A DNA stretch of 64,000 nucleotides from Lantana camara (GCA_037501455.1 CM074865.1:2491001-2555000), one strand, 5' to 3'. Shown: positions 31,495 through 43,684, counted from the stretch's first letter. The notes: generated from the sequence alone by a model not told the origin. Numbers and translations are program-made.

Positions 31495-33775
31495 TGTTGG
31501 AAAACAAGAATCAGAAAGAAGCGAAAATTTAAAATTTTTTCCAACAAAAGGATCTTGGACTCGCAATCGTGTATCCAAATTCGTAGAGATCAAGAAACTC
31601 ACTTGGGTAGTTGCTTTCTTGACACGTTTTGAGCTGCCCTCAAACGCGCTTCATGCGGTAATGGCAATCCGTTCCTCGAAAGTCTCTTTCTACTTCAGAA
31701 TCCATTGTAGGGATAACAATCCACACCAACCTAGATTCAAATCATGTTAGGGAAGTTCTTAACAATATAACATAAAGAAAGAAATATGAAACGAGAAAGG
31801 CATGATTGAAACTCCCTTCGAAAACCAGTTTTGCGAAAGTAGAAATCTGCCAGCCATAAAACCCTCGTGAAAAAATTCATCCTTCAGGATATCGATGAAC
31901 GGTTTTAGCCATCTTCTTTGGTTCGATTTTTTCACTCGTTTTCTGTTGGGTTCAGAATCGTTTCATCATCCCTTCTGATCGTTTTGCTTGATCCCCACTT
32001 TTTGGTAAAGCTCGAATCTTCAAAACTTCTAACTTGAAGCTCTCTAGAGATAGTCCACCAACTTGGCTACAATCTAACTAGTAAGGATGCTAGTTCTCTA
32101 GTTAGTGTTTAGGCTTAACCTAGGGTTTTGTTTATCTTGGAGAAAGGATGGTGTTCAACACATGAACCAAAAGAATTGCCAATTACTCTCTAAGGGGAGC
32201 ATGAGCTCCCCTATATATAGGAAAGGGAGGGGTGGCCGAAAATCCTAGTCCTTATGGACTAAGGATTTTGGTCCCTCTCTCCTATTACTTGATCATCAAG
32301 TAATTTTGACTTTGACTTTGAATTCAAATTCAAATCAACTTTCAAAAGAGCTAAAATATCCAAACTATTTTTGGATAATTTTATACTTTATTTATTTAAA
32401 ATAAATAACTTATTTTATCTAATTAATTAATTCGTAATTAATTAACTAGATTATTTTTCTCCAAAATAAGACTTTCTTTTTAATTCAAAATTAAACCAAA
32501 GTCTATTAAATAATTAATCACATTAATTATTTAACACATAAATAAATATACAAATATATTTACACACGTGTGAGACACGTGTCACAAGGACACGTGTCAC
32601 TCACGTGAGCCACACGTGTGGAACCCTCTTGGCCCGATTAACTCGTTTAATCATTTTAAAGCCTCAACTCATGTAACCAAGTTGTAGTGTGTGACCCTCT
32701 AGGTTCTCAATTCAATTAGCAGCGACCCTAATTAATTAATTCACTAATTAATTAATCAGTCCACAGATTAAACGACCATAGTCTAGCAACAGGTGTTTAA
32801 CCCCTAGCTGAATTGGAATGTTCGGATTCGACAGAACCTTTAAGTCATTGATTCATGTGAGATACAATCCTCCTACTTACTATCTCTCAGCCAAGATCTA
32901 GGGTAAGGGAATAATTAGAACCCTAATAATCTTATCTTAAAGCTAAGTGCATTTCATATCCATTTGATCTCAATCCAAAAAACCCTTTTCTTGATGTCTT
33001 GATCTACTGCCTTGGCCAAGGACTCCATATGGCATATGAATGACTTACACAATAAGAGATCACCTTGCAAATGCAAGTGTAGGTCCTTTCTTGATTCTCA
33101 TTCACTTACATGAGTCACTTGTGCAGCCCCAGCATAAGCCTTGAATCAGTTGTCTAAGGCGACACCCTTTAAAGCTTATACCAAAGACTACAGAGTTAAC
33201 TTATAAAGTGACATGGAACCTCAAGTCTAAGGATCAATTAATCACATCAATGACTCGTGAGATATTTCCTAATCTGGAAGTTTCCATTTCCTGAAATATA
33301 AACTTCCTTTCCCATTTAGGAATCTTCTCACACGGGACACCTCAGTGAACTTACTTATTAAAGTAAGCACCCTCATGTATCACGCACGTATCAACTATAC
33401 ACTTTACACCTACATGAAATAAGGTGGTCCTTCTTAAGGGCGTGATCCCACAAGCAAGCCTTAGAGGAGTCAGGTTGACACTCCCACTGTCTGTAGGACT
33501 CGTCGGCTTGGAGTATTTTACTAATCATGACTTATGTGATATAGGGCTCGTTTCATGAACCATTTCACCTAAATGGTAGAGTCCTAAAGTCATCAGGATT
33601 AGGGGAGTTCTCATACATGCACAGCTAAAGTAAACACATACCAAACAAGAGCATATAAAGAAGTGTTTGCCTATGATATTAATCAATCGTATATTATTCA
33701 AAGATTGTCTGTGATACTAGGAAAGTCCCAAAACGGATTATGACTAATCGGCTTTCTAGGGCACTATTCCTAACA
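31495..33775 (-). repeat. C2 5' LTR (right in window), long form
   Basis: 2281 bp, nearly identical to the left copy. The adjacent primer site (31479-31492) reads TGGTGTTAGAGCCA on the minus strand, with two changes from the tRNA-Met site kept by C1. Confidence 0.92.
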
Positions 33776-35291
33776 GTTCATGGGTTCAGGAGGCAAGTCA
33801 TTGAAGAGGAGGTCAACAAACTCCTTGAGGCCTAGTACATAGAGGAAATCCTATATCCTGAATGGCTTTGCAATGTGGTTCTCATGCCAAAGATCGCTAA
33901 CAAATGGCACATGTGCAATACTTCACGGACCTCAACAAGGCGTGTCCCAATGATCCTTACCCTCTACCAAGGATTGATCAGCTGGTGGACTCGACGACAG
34001 GATGCGAACTTATGAGTATGATGGATGCCTTCTAGGGCTATTATCAGATCTTCATGGCACCCGAGGATCGCCCCAAGACATCCTTTGTGGTCCACGTTGG
34101 AGTTTACTGCTTTCTGGCTATGCCATTTGGGCTCAAGAATGCAGGAGCCACTTATCAACGTCTCGTCAACAGGATGTTCGAGCGCGAAATCGGAAAATCC
34201 ATGGAGGTTTACGTAGATGACATGATCGTCAAGAGTGAGCGCCAACACTCCCACTTGTGCGATCTCAAGTGAGCCTTTGACATTCTGCACCATTACGGTA
34301 TGAAATTAAACCCCCTCAAAGTGCACATTTGGAGTTCGAGGGGGAAAATTTTTGGGGTACGTGGTCAGTCAAAGAGGTGTTGAGGCCAACCCAGAGAAAA
34401 TCAAGGCGGTCATAGATATTCCTTCCCCTCAAAATATCAAAGAAGTCCAAGTACTGGTGGGCAAGATCATCTCCTTGAACAGGTTCATTTCCCGCTCGGC
34501 GGATATAAACTTGCCCTTCTTTAAAACTCTGTGTAATGCTTGCAACTTTACCTGGACCGAGGAATGTGAGAAGGCATTACAAGACATGAAGCAGTACCTC
34601 TCACATACACCACTATTAGCGAAGCCGGTCCCTGGAGAGAATCTGTTTGTTTATCTCTCTGTTTCTTCAGAGGCCACGAGCACCGTCCTTGTCGCTGTTC
34701 GTGAGCGTAAACATTTGCCAGTATATTATTTGAGCAAAACTTTGCAAGGGGCGGAAAAGAGATACATGGAGATAGAGAAGTTTGTTTTCACCCTCGTCAA
34801 TGCCTCCAGGAGGTTGAGGCCTTATTTTCAAGTTTATTCCATCATTGTGCTTACGGATCAGCCGCTCAAACAAGTACTCTCGAAACCAGACGTCTCAGGT
34901 AGACTAATCAAGTGGTCCATAGAGCTCTGCCAATTTGATATCAACTTCGAGCCTAGAATAGCCATCCAGGTTCAAGCAGTGGCGGACCTCTTAGTTGAGA
35001 GATTCGGTTTGGAACCCATACCCTCGCCAGATGATGGTCTCTGGCTTTTAAACACAGATGGTTCCTCGACCTTCCAAGGGGGGAGTCGGGGTAACCCTCA
35101 GGGACCCTTGAGGAATTAAAATTGACTACGCGATCAAACTAGCCTTCCAATTCACCAACAATGAGGCTGAGTATGAGGCCCTCATCCAAGGACTCAGGAT
35201 CGGCCTTCAGAATGGAACCTCTCGGGTCACTGTTTACGTTGACTCTCAACTAATTGCTAGTCAGGTTGATGACACTTATGAGGCTCGATAA
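33776..35291 (+). pseudogene. G reverse transcriptase and double RNase H, broken
   Basis: RT resumes after C2: ANKWHMC, DLNKACPNDPYPLPRID, FGLKNAGATYQRLVNRMF and the catalytic YVDDMIV at about 34210-34230. The first RNase H follows (TWTEECEKALQDMK, VYYLSKTLQGAEKRYMEIEK at about 34550-34780). A second, archaeal-type RNase H follows (LNTDGSSTFQGG at about 35050, then NNEAEYEALIQGL and DSQLIASQV). Stops at 33833-33835, 34033-34035, 34270-34272 and 35289-35291, with frame changes near 33920, 34345 and 35090. The two RNase H domains in tandem mark the Tat lineage. Confidence 0.88.
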
Positions 35292-36735
35292 ACCACCATG
35301 GTGCAATATCTAGCGAAGGCTAAGGAAGTAATTGACAAGTTTAAGGAGTTTCACCTACTGCAGGTCCCACGAGCGAAAAAAGAGCGTGCGGATGCCCTCT
35401 CTAAATTTGCATCTGCTCTGGAAGGCACCTGCGAGCATTCGGTTACGTTCCTCAGAATGGAAGAGCCTTTGATAAGTGAAGAGAAACCCTCGAAAGAAGT
35501 AAGTATGATTGATCCATTTGAGCCTTACTGGTTGGATGACATTGGCAGATTCTTGAGAGATGGGACTTGCCCATCTGACAAAGTGGAAGCGCGAAAGATC
35601 AGGAGCAAAGCCCCTCATTTCACACTCGAAAATGAGGGTAGGCTCTTCAAGTAGTCTTTCCAAGGCCCTCCGATGAGGTGCCTAAGACCCTCGCAAGCCA
35701 ACGAAGAATTGGAACATGTGCACAATGGAAGCTGTGGGAATCATTCTGGCTAAAAAGGGGTTGAGGAGCGGATTCTATTGGCCCTCGGTTTTGCAAGACG
35801 CTATCAATTACTCCAAGAAATGCCCCAAGTGTCAGTTTCATTCCAACACTCCTCAACTGCCAGCGGCCCAAATGATCCCAATCGATGTTTCGTGGCCCTT
35901 TGACCAGTGGGGCATTGACATAGTGGGACCCCTTCCAATGGCGCTCGGACAAAAGAAATTCGTGATCCTCGTTGTGGACTACTTTACCAAATGGGCCGAG
36001 GCCGAAGCGGTCGCAAAAATCACGTTCAAGGTTGTAAGGGTCTTTATTTGGAAAAATATCATCTGCCGGTATGGCATCCCGAGGGTGCTAATCTCAGACA
36101 ATGGTTCGCAATTCATTTCTGCTGACACCCGAGAATGGCGCTCAGAACTGAGCATTGAGCAGCGCTTCACTTCCGTGGGACACCCTCAGGCCAACGGTCA
36201 AGCCAAAGTCACCAACAGGACCATACTCCAGCATCTGAAAATGATGCTCGAGAGTAAGAAAGGCGAATGGGCTGAAGAGCTTCAGGGAGCCCTCTGGGCA
36301 TATCGCACTACCCCACGAGCGGCAACTGGTGAGACCCCTTACTCCCTTGTTTACGGATCTGAGGCCATGATACCTGCGGAAATCATTCAGGAGTCTATAC
36401 GCATTGCCTATTTCGAGCCTGCAGCTAACGAGAGTAGCCGGGCGCTCGAATTAGACGAGAAGAGAGATGCTACTTGGGCTCGGATCTACAAATACAAAGC
36501 AACTGTAGCCCATTAGTACAACAAGCGCGTCAAGGAAAGGACCTTCCAGCTAGGGGACCTAGTCCTCAAAAGAGTTGAAATATCCAGACACGTGGGTAAG
36601 TTAGACCCCAATTGGGAAGGCCCCTTCAAAGTCACTCAGGTACGAGCGAACAATACCTACCTACTGGAGACCTTGCAAGGCCAGCGTCTCCCCCGACCGT
36701 GGAATGCATGTAACCTCAGAAGATTCTATGTGTAA
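35292..36735 (+). pseudogene. G RNase H tail and integrase, broken and DDE mutated
   Basis: RAKKERADALSKFA closes the second RNase H. The integrase has a split HHCC finger (HVHNGSCGNH in one frame at about 35710, CPKCQFH in another at about 35825), then the core: D in WGIDIVGPLP, D in SDNGSQF, and NGQAKVTNRT, where Lys (AAA, 36205-36207) stands at the catalytic Glu. YRTTPRAATGETPYSLVYG follows. A TAG at 36514-36516 interrupts before the C-terminal part (ERTFQLGDLVLKR, WEGPFKV, LRRFYV), which ends in TAA at 36733-36735. Cannot integrate DNA. Confidence 0.88.
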
Positions 36736-37601
36736 TTGTAATCCTTGTAAAAGCCCGCTCGAGGCACTTTGTATCTTCTTTTGACAGAAATACAAACACA
36801 TCAGTGGGTATTTTCCATTCATCATATGTCATTTACTTGATTCAGTTAATGTTTTGCATCCTCAATTACATCAACACCCACTACGTGTTAAGGGCACTCC
36901 ACGTTGAACGGCTTGGTACCCACCCCGGAGCAAACTCTTAGATGGGCGAGCCCAACTCTAGACCAACGCTATTGGTGTGTCGAGGACCCTCCGCATCGAG
37001 CAGCCTAACACTCATAAGTGCATAAACCTTTGAAACGAGCAAGTCAGAATTCGGGTTGCTATATGTTTAATTACACCAACTAGATGCTGACCACTCTAGT
37101 TCGCGCTCGTAAACCCCTTAAAATTCTCACCTCTTTACTAATGCGTACGCTCGTAGATAATCACCACTTGGCAAATTTTCTCATGGAATTCAAAGTACAA
37201 AGTTTATACTACGATTACGCTCGCTTTTATCCAGCACTTAGACAAATTCTCGCCAAAAGCCAACACTTAGAAAGTCCCCTAATGGATTTTCAAGTTCAAA
37301 GTTGAGCCTTATAAAGAAGATGGCCAGGGTACCCCATACATAGCCTACCCTCGCGCCCATACATTCACAACATCACAAACATTCAAGCATAAAAAAGAAT
37401 CAACAGATAAAGCACAACAACCCTGAAGGAAGAAAAGTTCCATTTACGAAAGAGGAAAAGAGAATTACAAGTGCTGAGATAAGAAAAGTAATGAAGCAAC
37501 TGGGAGAGTTCAACTTGATGTTCATATAACAGAAGCAAAGGAAAATGAGAGCAGAAAGGCATAGCAAGCAGTAGGGACAGACAGGATCTTGAGGGTTGAC
37601 T
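36736..37601. other. G region between pol and the antisense ORF; no gene seen
   Basis: Internal G sequence with scattered cgctcg words as in the rest of G. Short open frames only. Confidence 0.55.
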
Positions 37602-37979
37602 TCAGGAAGCTTCTTGAGAGTCACCTCCGGCGTCCGAATTTGGTGCCTGGGAGGTTTCAGGCTCAGGAGGTGCGGTCGCCAAAGGAACTGGAGTCAGGAC
37701 TTCTGAGTTTGAGGCTTGAGCGTCACCCTGGCCCTCTTTATCAGCATCTTCGTCAACCGTGATGGGCTCTGAATCCAAGGGATTGGCCATCATAAATTCG
37801 TCCTGGAGCATAATAACTAGATCGTTATACTCCGGCTCTGTTAAGTCCTCGGCCGGATCCCTGTCCTGCTCAACCGGTTCCAGGTTCTCGTCCAGATCCA
37901 TGCGCAAGCGAGCGTCATTGCGAGTGCTGGGGGGCACCACTCCCAGCTTGACCAACTGACCCACCGACTTCCAGAGGAA
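37602..37979 (-). pseudogene. G antisense ORF, 3' (C-terminal) piece
   Basis: About 125 acidic codons on the minus strand, open up to the insertion border at about 37979 (FLWKSVGQLVKLG) and ending in DAGGDSQEAS. It is rich in Asp, Glu and Pro. With 42018-43684 it would form one antisense protein, now split by the CACTA/LTR block. Tat-lineage elements are known to carry antisense ORFs between pol and the 3' LTR. Function unknown. Confidence 0.6.
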
Positions 37980-38244
37980 TAAAATTTAATAAAATATTTA
38001 TAATTTAGTAACGGATTTTTCGTTGCTATATGGAATAAAAATAAATGAATAATAAAAAATAGAGCAAATTAAATTTTTGGTCCCATTGGATTGCGCCATT
38101 TTCAATTTTGATCCCATTCTTTTAGAATTAGACAAAAATAGTCCCGTTGGTTTCATTTTGTTACATTTTTTGTCCCAACCGTTAAATTTTGGACGGAACC
38201 GTTAAGTATGTTTAAAAGTCAAATAAAATTTCATTCAAACAAAA

Positions 38245-38325
38245 CAACAATGGATTGTATCCAAGTTGGTTGGATGCTTATTTTCTTTTCATGAGGTCCT
38301 GGGTTCAATCCCAGGCTCTCCCTTT
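38245..38325 (+). repeat. tRNA-related (SINE-like) segment
   Basis: tccaagttggttgga resembles an A box, and gggttcaatccc about 50 bp later matches the RNA polymerase III B box. It continues into (ta)n DNA. No intact tRNA fold. Compare 40930-41010. Confidence 0.4.
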
Positions 38326-38554
38326 TTTATATATGTATATATATATTTATTATATAATATATACATGTATAAAATACATATTATATATTATATATTATTA
38401 TTATTATAATATTATATAATATTTAATATATTGATATTATATATATCGTATATATATTATATAATATTATATAATCTATATATATAATATATAGACATAT
38501 ATATCTTATATCTTAAATATTAAATAATAATTAATATTATATGTTTATATATAA

Positions 38555-38607
<53 letters not shown>

Positions 38608-38820
38608 TATATTATACATACGTATATTATGTATAAATATAAAATATTTATAATATATATATATATGTATTAAATATTATATATCTATATATATAATATA
38701 TAGACATATATATCTTATATCTTAAATATTAAATAATAATTAATATTATATGTTTATATATAATATATGTGCATATACATAATATGTTTTTATAATATAC
38801 ATTATAAATCATTAAAAGAT
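38326..38820. repeat. (TA)n microsatellite region
   Basis: Nearly pure A/T, with the longest (ta)n run at about 38567-38600. A segment (atataatatatagacatatatatctta) occurs twice, at about 38475 and 38690. Confidence 0.8.
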
Positions 38821-39323
38821 GTGCATAACACAATAATTCCTTAAAATTCACATATATAACACTTGAAATTCACATATAAATACTTCAATATTAAGAGAAA
38901 AGTTTTTCATTTAACATGTAGCGGTTGCATAATACAATAATTTCTTAATATTTAGATTTAATTCTACAAATTTTAATATAAATTCCTTATATTAAAAGAA
39001 AACTTCTTAATTTAACATCTAACGGTTGCGAAACACAATAATTCCTCAATGTATAGATATAATTCTATAAATTCAAATATAAATGTTTCATATTAAGAAA
39101 ATAATTCTTTATATTAAGTTATTCAACTACGATTGCTAAATAATACAATAGTTCCTCAAAATGCAGATATTGTTCTACAGATGTATAAGTGAATACTTCA
39201 TATTGACATAAAATTAGTTCTTTATTCAACTACCAACTAAATCTAATTATTTAATTATGTAAACTTTCATCTTTTTTTTATATGTCATAAAAACTTATGC
39301 TTAAGTTGATATACATTACTATT

Positions 39324-39673
39324 TGATGCGTTCTAGCCCAAACCCTTAATAATTAATCTTCCTTCCTCAAGGATCTTACCCAAATAAGCCAGAGTTTAGG
39401 AGAGATCAATCAAGAGATCAGACCAAAAGGCTTAGATCGTCATATCTCAAGGGCTGTATTTATAGAATATCGGACTTATTGTTCTTATCGTTTAGTTATT
39501 CACGTTTCCTGATTATCATGCGGATTATCAAGATTGGAGTTATCTGTTGGAGATCTCATATCCGAGTTGTTATGATCCTACAGAATTCCTTTATCTCTAG
39601 CTCGCGTTATGGGTTGAGTCTTGGGCTTGATTGTGTTGGGCTGAACCTTGGGCTCTAAGGTATGTCCCCAACA
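39324..39673. mobile_element. Small solo LTR (350 bp)
   Basis: Starts tgatgcgttctag and ends gtccccaaca, with TSD ctatt at 39319-39323 and 39674-39678. TG...CA ends plus a 5-bp TSD indicate a solo LTR of a family unrelated to the others here. Its parent element is not in the window. Confidence 0.75.
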
Positions 39674-40012
39674 CTATTATATATATACATATATATACAT
39701 GCTTGGGGTTTATATAGAATTTAACACAATAATTCTTCAATATTTAGATAAAATTCTACAAATTCAAATATAAATGTTTCATATTAATAAAATAATTCTT
39801 CATTAATTTATTCAACTACGATTGCTAAATAATACAATAGTTTCTCAAAATGCAGATATTATTCTACTGATGTATAAGTGAATACTTCATATTAACATAA
39901 AATTAGTTCTTTATTCAACTACCAACTAAATCTAATTATTTAATTATGTAAACTTTCATTTTTTTTTATATGTCATAAAAACTTATACTTAAGTTGATAT
40001 ACAATATTATTA

Positions 40013-40357
40013 TCTATACTATTATATTAAGCGAGAAAGTCATGTTTGGTCTCTTGAACTCTCCATTTCTATTTATTTTTTTATTTTTTTTCTATTTTAG
40101 AAAAGTAACCTATCCCACGTACAACACAAACTGTTCTCAAACTATTTTCTTGGACTCTTCATTTCTTTTTAATTTTATTTTAATTTTTTTTTTAAATACC
40201 CAAGTGCAAAACTAATTGATTTCAAAAATATAAAATATTATGTAGATAATCCATCTCAAATACTATTCACATATTTTATGGGTTTTCTATTTAAAATCTT
40301 AATTTATAAGATCTTAAATTTTTATCTGCACACGCATTTGAGTGTGCAGAATTGCTA

Positions 40358-40358
<1 letters not shown>
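40013..40358 (+). mobile_element. Short non-autonomous Helitron (346 bp)
   Basis: 5' end TCTATACTATTATATTAAG; 3' end with a perfect 8-bp hairpin (ctgcacac-gcatttga-gtgtgcag, 40326-40349) followed 5 nt later by CTAG. It is inserted between A and T (tatta/TC...CTAG/ttatt) with no TSD, exactly the Helitron pattern. The target was an ATT microsatellite. No Rep/helicase; it must depend on another element. Confidence 0.85.

Positions 40359-40446
<88 letters not shown>
40359..40446. repeat. (ATT)n microsatellite
   Basis: About 29 uninterrupted tta/att units directly after the Helitron. Confidence 0.95.
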
Positions 40447-40449
<3 letters not shown>

Positions 40450-40929
40450 CATGCTTGGGGTTTATATAGAATTTAACACAATAATTCATCAATATTTAGA
40501 TATAATTCTACAAATTCAAATATAAATGTTTCATATTAACAAAATAATTCTTCATTAAGTTATTCAACTACGATTGCTAAATAATACAAATGTATAAGTG
40601 AATACTTCATATAATATAAAAGTTTTTTATTCAACAACCAATTAAATCTAATTATTTAGTTATATAAAACTTTCATCCTTTTTTTTGTATGTCATAAAAA
40701 GTTATACTTAAGTTGATATACATTATATTTTTATCTCATAACTAAAACTTGAGATATGTAGTTAATTAATAAATATTTAAATTTTTAACGGAATATGTAT
40801 TATAATATAAATAATTATATATTTAAAAATATTTTTATTTAAAATATATGATAACAAGTATTTAATTATTTAAATTAGTATATGAATATTTGATAGTGGT
40901 TAAATATAAAAAATTACATAACAATAACA

Positions 40930-41010
40930 ATAATGGAGTTAGCCCAACTGGTTTGGGGTTCAACCTTCTTCACATGAGGTCTAGGGTTCAATTCCTACTC
41001 AACACGAATA
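40930..41010 (+). repeat. tRNA-related (SINE-like) segment
   Basis: gttagcccaactggtttgg (A-box-like) and tctagggttcaattcc (B-box-like), with a shared cttcacatgaggtc-type linker seen also at 38290. Probably a decayed SINE. Confidence 0.4.
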
Positions 41011-41443
41011 TGTGGAATTAATGTGTTGGCTCGCGTGGGGCTCGGTTGGGGCTTGTCTTTCAAGCGCTCGGTTGGGGCTCGGCTCGGTTAGGTGGGGTGA
41101 TCCGGGCCCCACAAATGAATTTTTAATTTATTAGTTTTTGCGATGGATTTTGCAACGAAAATTCCGTTGCAAAAAGGCAGAAAATTAATTAATTATTGGT
41201 TGGTTTGCAACGGAAAATCCGTTGCTAAAAAAATCCTTGCAAAAACAGTTGCTAATTTCCGTGGGTAGTAATTCGTTGCTAAATCCGTTGCTATAAGTTC
41301 ATTGCTAATTCCGTTGCTAATAATTCGTTGCTAAATCCGTTGCTACAAATTAGCCACGAGGGTTATAGCGAAAAATTTTCGTTGCTAAATCCGTTGCTAA
41401 TAGGACCAAAATCCGTTGCTATAGGGCGTTTTTCTGGTAGTGA

Positions 41444-42017
41444 GAGTTAACTCATAAAGTGACATGGAACCTCAAGTCTAAGGATCAATTAATCACATCA
41501 ATGACTCGTGAAATATTTCCTAATCTGGAAGTTTCCATTTCCTGAACTAGAAACTTCCTTTCCCATTTAGGAATCTTCTCACACGGGGCACCTCAGTGAA
41601 CTTACTTATTAAAGTAAGCACCCTCATGTATCACGCACGTATCAATTATACACTTTGCACCTCCATGAAATAAGGTGGTCCTTCTTAAGGGCGTGATCCC
41701 ACAAGCAAGCCTTAGAGGAGTCAGGTTGACACTCCCACTGTCTGTAGGACTCATCGGCTTGGAGTATTTTACTAATCATGACTTATGTGATATAGGGCTA
41801 GTTTCATGAACCATTTCACCTAAATGGTAGAGTCCTAAAGTCATCAAGATTAGGGGAGTTCTCATACATGCACAGCTAAAGTAATTGCATACCAAACAAG
41901 AGCATATAAAGAAGTGTTGCCTCAATTCGTTATTTTATTCAAAGATTGTTTGTGATCACATTAAGAAAAAGTACAAAGCGGATATACAATCGGCTTTCTA
42001 GGGCACTATTCCTAGCA
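41444..42017 (-). repeat. Copia LTR fragment of the C1/C2 family
   Basis: 574 bp equal to the U3 end of the LTR (from agagttaactcataaag to ttcctagca). The rest of the LTR should continue on the far side of the CACTA end but is absent. The TSD cannot be checked because the other end is lost. Confidence 0.88.
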
Positions 42018-43684
42018 TGAACTTCTCCTCAAGAGCACAGGACCCTCCTCCATTGAGCATTGGTAACGAGCGTCCCCACCGCGCTCGAACTTCTAGAAGC
42101 TCTCATCTTCCGAGGAGGAATTATCGCCTTCCTCCCCTCGTACGCCAACCACCACCTCCTTCCCCTTGCCGGTGATGGGGATTGAATCCGCCATCCTCTT
42201 CCTCTTCCTTGACTGTTGCGCCCTCTCCTCATCTAGGGCCCTCATTACTACCCCCTAGCGGTTACGGGGAGCAACAGGAGCTACTAATACTTGCTTCTGG
42301 CTAGGAGGGGTGGCTCCGCGAGCGTCCCTAATGGTCAGGTCCTCGATGTGGCCATCTCCGCGGCCACCACGTCCTTCTCAGCGGCCTTTCCCTCAACCGC
42401 CGGATCCTCGTCTCATGCCCCGGCCCCCTCGTGGTGCAATTGGGCGTCGTTGCTGTTGTTGTTGTTGGTTTCCGCCCGCCTGGCGAGCGCTCATCATTGC
42501 CGTAATGCTCTCTGCGCTTACTCCCGCCATCAGAATGTCTACGTCTGCAAGTCAAGGGGTGAGCAAGCGTCAGAGAAACATATTAGGAACAGTCAACATT
42601 AACAAAACAGAAGTGGAAGAGTTAAATGTTTCTATTCTAGAAGTTAGCAGAGTTAGCCCCTAGAATCTAATCGTCGAGGTCTATGATTCGAGCGGGAGGG
42701 TTGGTTATCATCTATGGGGGGCTTACGAGCCTGTAGCATAATAAGATTTCCTCATTCCGCATTAGCTCTTTGGCCTTAATCAACTTTTTCTCATTCTTCA
42801 TAACTTGGGCCAGACACTTAGCCCAGTGCTCAAAATCCTTGTCCCCGAATCTATGTTTGACTATGGGCCCTTCCCCGTGCGTTACCCACCCCGAGGCCAT
42901 CTCTCGGGGACGAGCGTGGAGAACGGGCCACCTGAATCAAACTATTGAAGTTGTCAATGGAGGGTTCTTGACCTGTGGCCCTCATCAACATCATGAAGGC
43001 ATTCAATAGAGCTATCCCATTGGGCAGAATCTGGGAAGGACACAATTTTAAGGAATTCAGCAGGTTGACGATGGGGGAAGGGATTGGAAACCTCAACCCT
43101 CCGGCAAGCACAACGTCCCTATAAACAGTTATTATCCTAGGACGCAGACGATTGGCTCTCTCTCTGTCCGCACGGAGGCTAGTCCAGTATACGTTATCCC
43201 AATAAACCTTGGACTTCAACTCCGCGAGCGTCAGAGTACTCTCTATCTCATCGGGGGATTTATCTGTTTAGTGAGGGTTGTTCTTCCTCACTTGGGTGGC
43301 TGGCTCTTTCCCTTTCCTTTGACGTTTTCGGGGAGGCTCTTCATCTGCCTGGTGTCCCGAAGGTCCCACCTCCTTTTGAGGGCCGACAATCGCCATCGTG
43401 ACCTGGTGGTCTTAGGGCCTCACAGCACTGTTCAACAAGGGAAAAACCCTTTCCCCTTGCCTTTGAATCTGGATTGATAGATCCATCTCTACGAAAAGAT
43501 GATCCACACTTTCGGGACCGTGCTCGTTCATCCCTTGAACGGCGGCATCAAGTTCCTCATCCCCAACCTCCTCTGGGACTCTCGTTATCGGAATAGCAGT
43601 CGAAATCTCACCGTGAGGAGAAGAGCTTCCTACAGACATCTCATCTATCTCCTTCACCATTTGATCTACGATGTTTTCCGCCAT
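42018..43684 (-). pseudogene. G antisense ORF, 5' (N-terminal) piece, frameshifted
   Basis: The minus-strand start MAENIVDQMVKEIDEM is at 43684. A middle part at 43219-42851 has RPRIITVYRDVVLAGGLRFP and SPIVNLLNSLKLCPSQILPN, resembling the putative gypsy-type transposon domain (PF04195-like); identification is from memory and tentative. Several frame changes and stops follow (42900-42700), then Arg/Ser-rich sequence to 42018. Together with 37979-37602 it is the antisense ORF of G. Confidence 0.6.

Larger units (their letters stand above)
20633..33775 (-). mobile_element. Ty1/copia element C2, same family as C1, inside G pol
   Basis: LTRs of 2281 bp each (20633-22913 and 31495-33775), TSD gttca at 20628-20632 and 33776-33780. 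Minus orientation. The LTRs look nearly identical, but the internal coding region is heavily mutated and holds an opposite solo LTR and a hAT element. The mismatch between young LTRs and a decayed interior suggests a non-autonomous copy mobilised by relatives. Confidence 0.93.
38995..40735. repeat. Three diverged copies of a ~320-bp AT-rich unit
   Basis: Copies at about 38995-39318, 39700-40010 and 40445-40735 share ttcaaatataaatgtttcat, caactacgattgctaaata, ataagtgaatacttcata and tacttaagttgatatac. The solo LTR (39324-39673) sits between the first two and the Helitron plus ATT repeat between the last two. Confidence 0.75.
37980..41443. mobile_element. CACTA-type element remnant (left end missing)
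   Basis: The right end reads ttttctggtagtg, that is CACTACCAGAAAAA from the other strand, followed inward by many ccgttgctaa repeats (41160-41430) typical of CACTA subterminal regions. At the left, taacggatttttcgttgcta (about 38008-38030) is subterminal-like, but no CACTA terminus is present. The interior is non-coding and holds a solo LTR, a Helitron, AT repeats and SINE-like sequences. Confidence 0.65.

Noticed and set aside
37921..37985. A CACTA left terminus at the left border of the insertion block
   Set aside because: gacttccagagga is only loosely like CACTACCAGAAAA and belongs to the antisense ORF reading frame, so the left end is taken as missing.
41160..41430. Repeated ccgttgctaa words as a possible CRISPR-like array
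   Set aside because: Plant DNA, short irregular spacing, no uniform spacers. They fit CACTA subterminal repeats.
42291..42663. Plus-strand frames of about 100-117 codons
   Set aside because: Opposite strand of the broken antisense ORF of G; Ala/Pro/Arg bias from GC-rich coding DNA.
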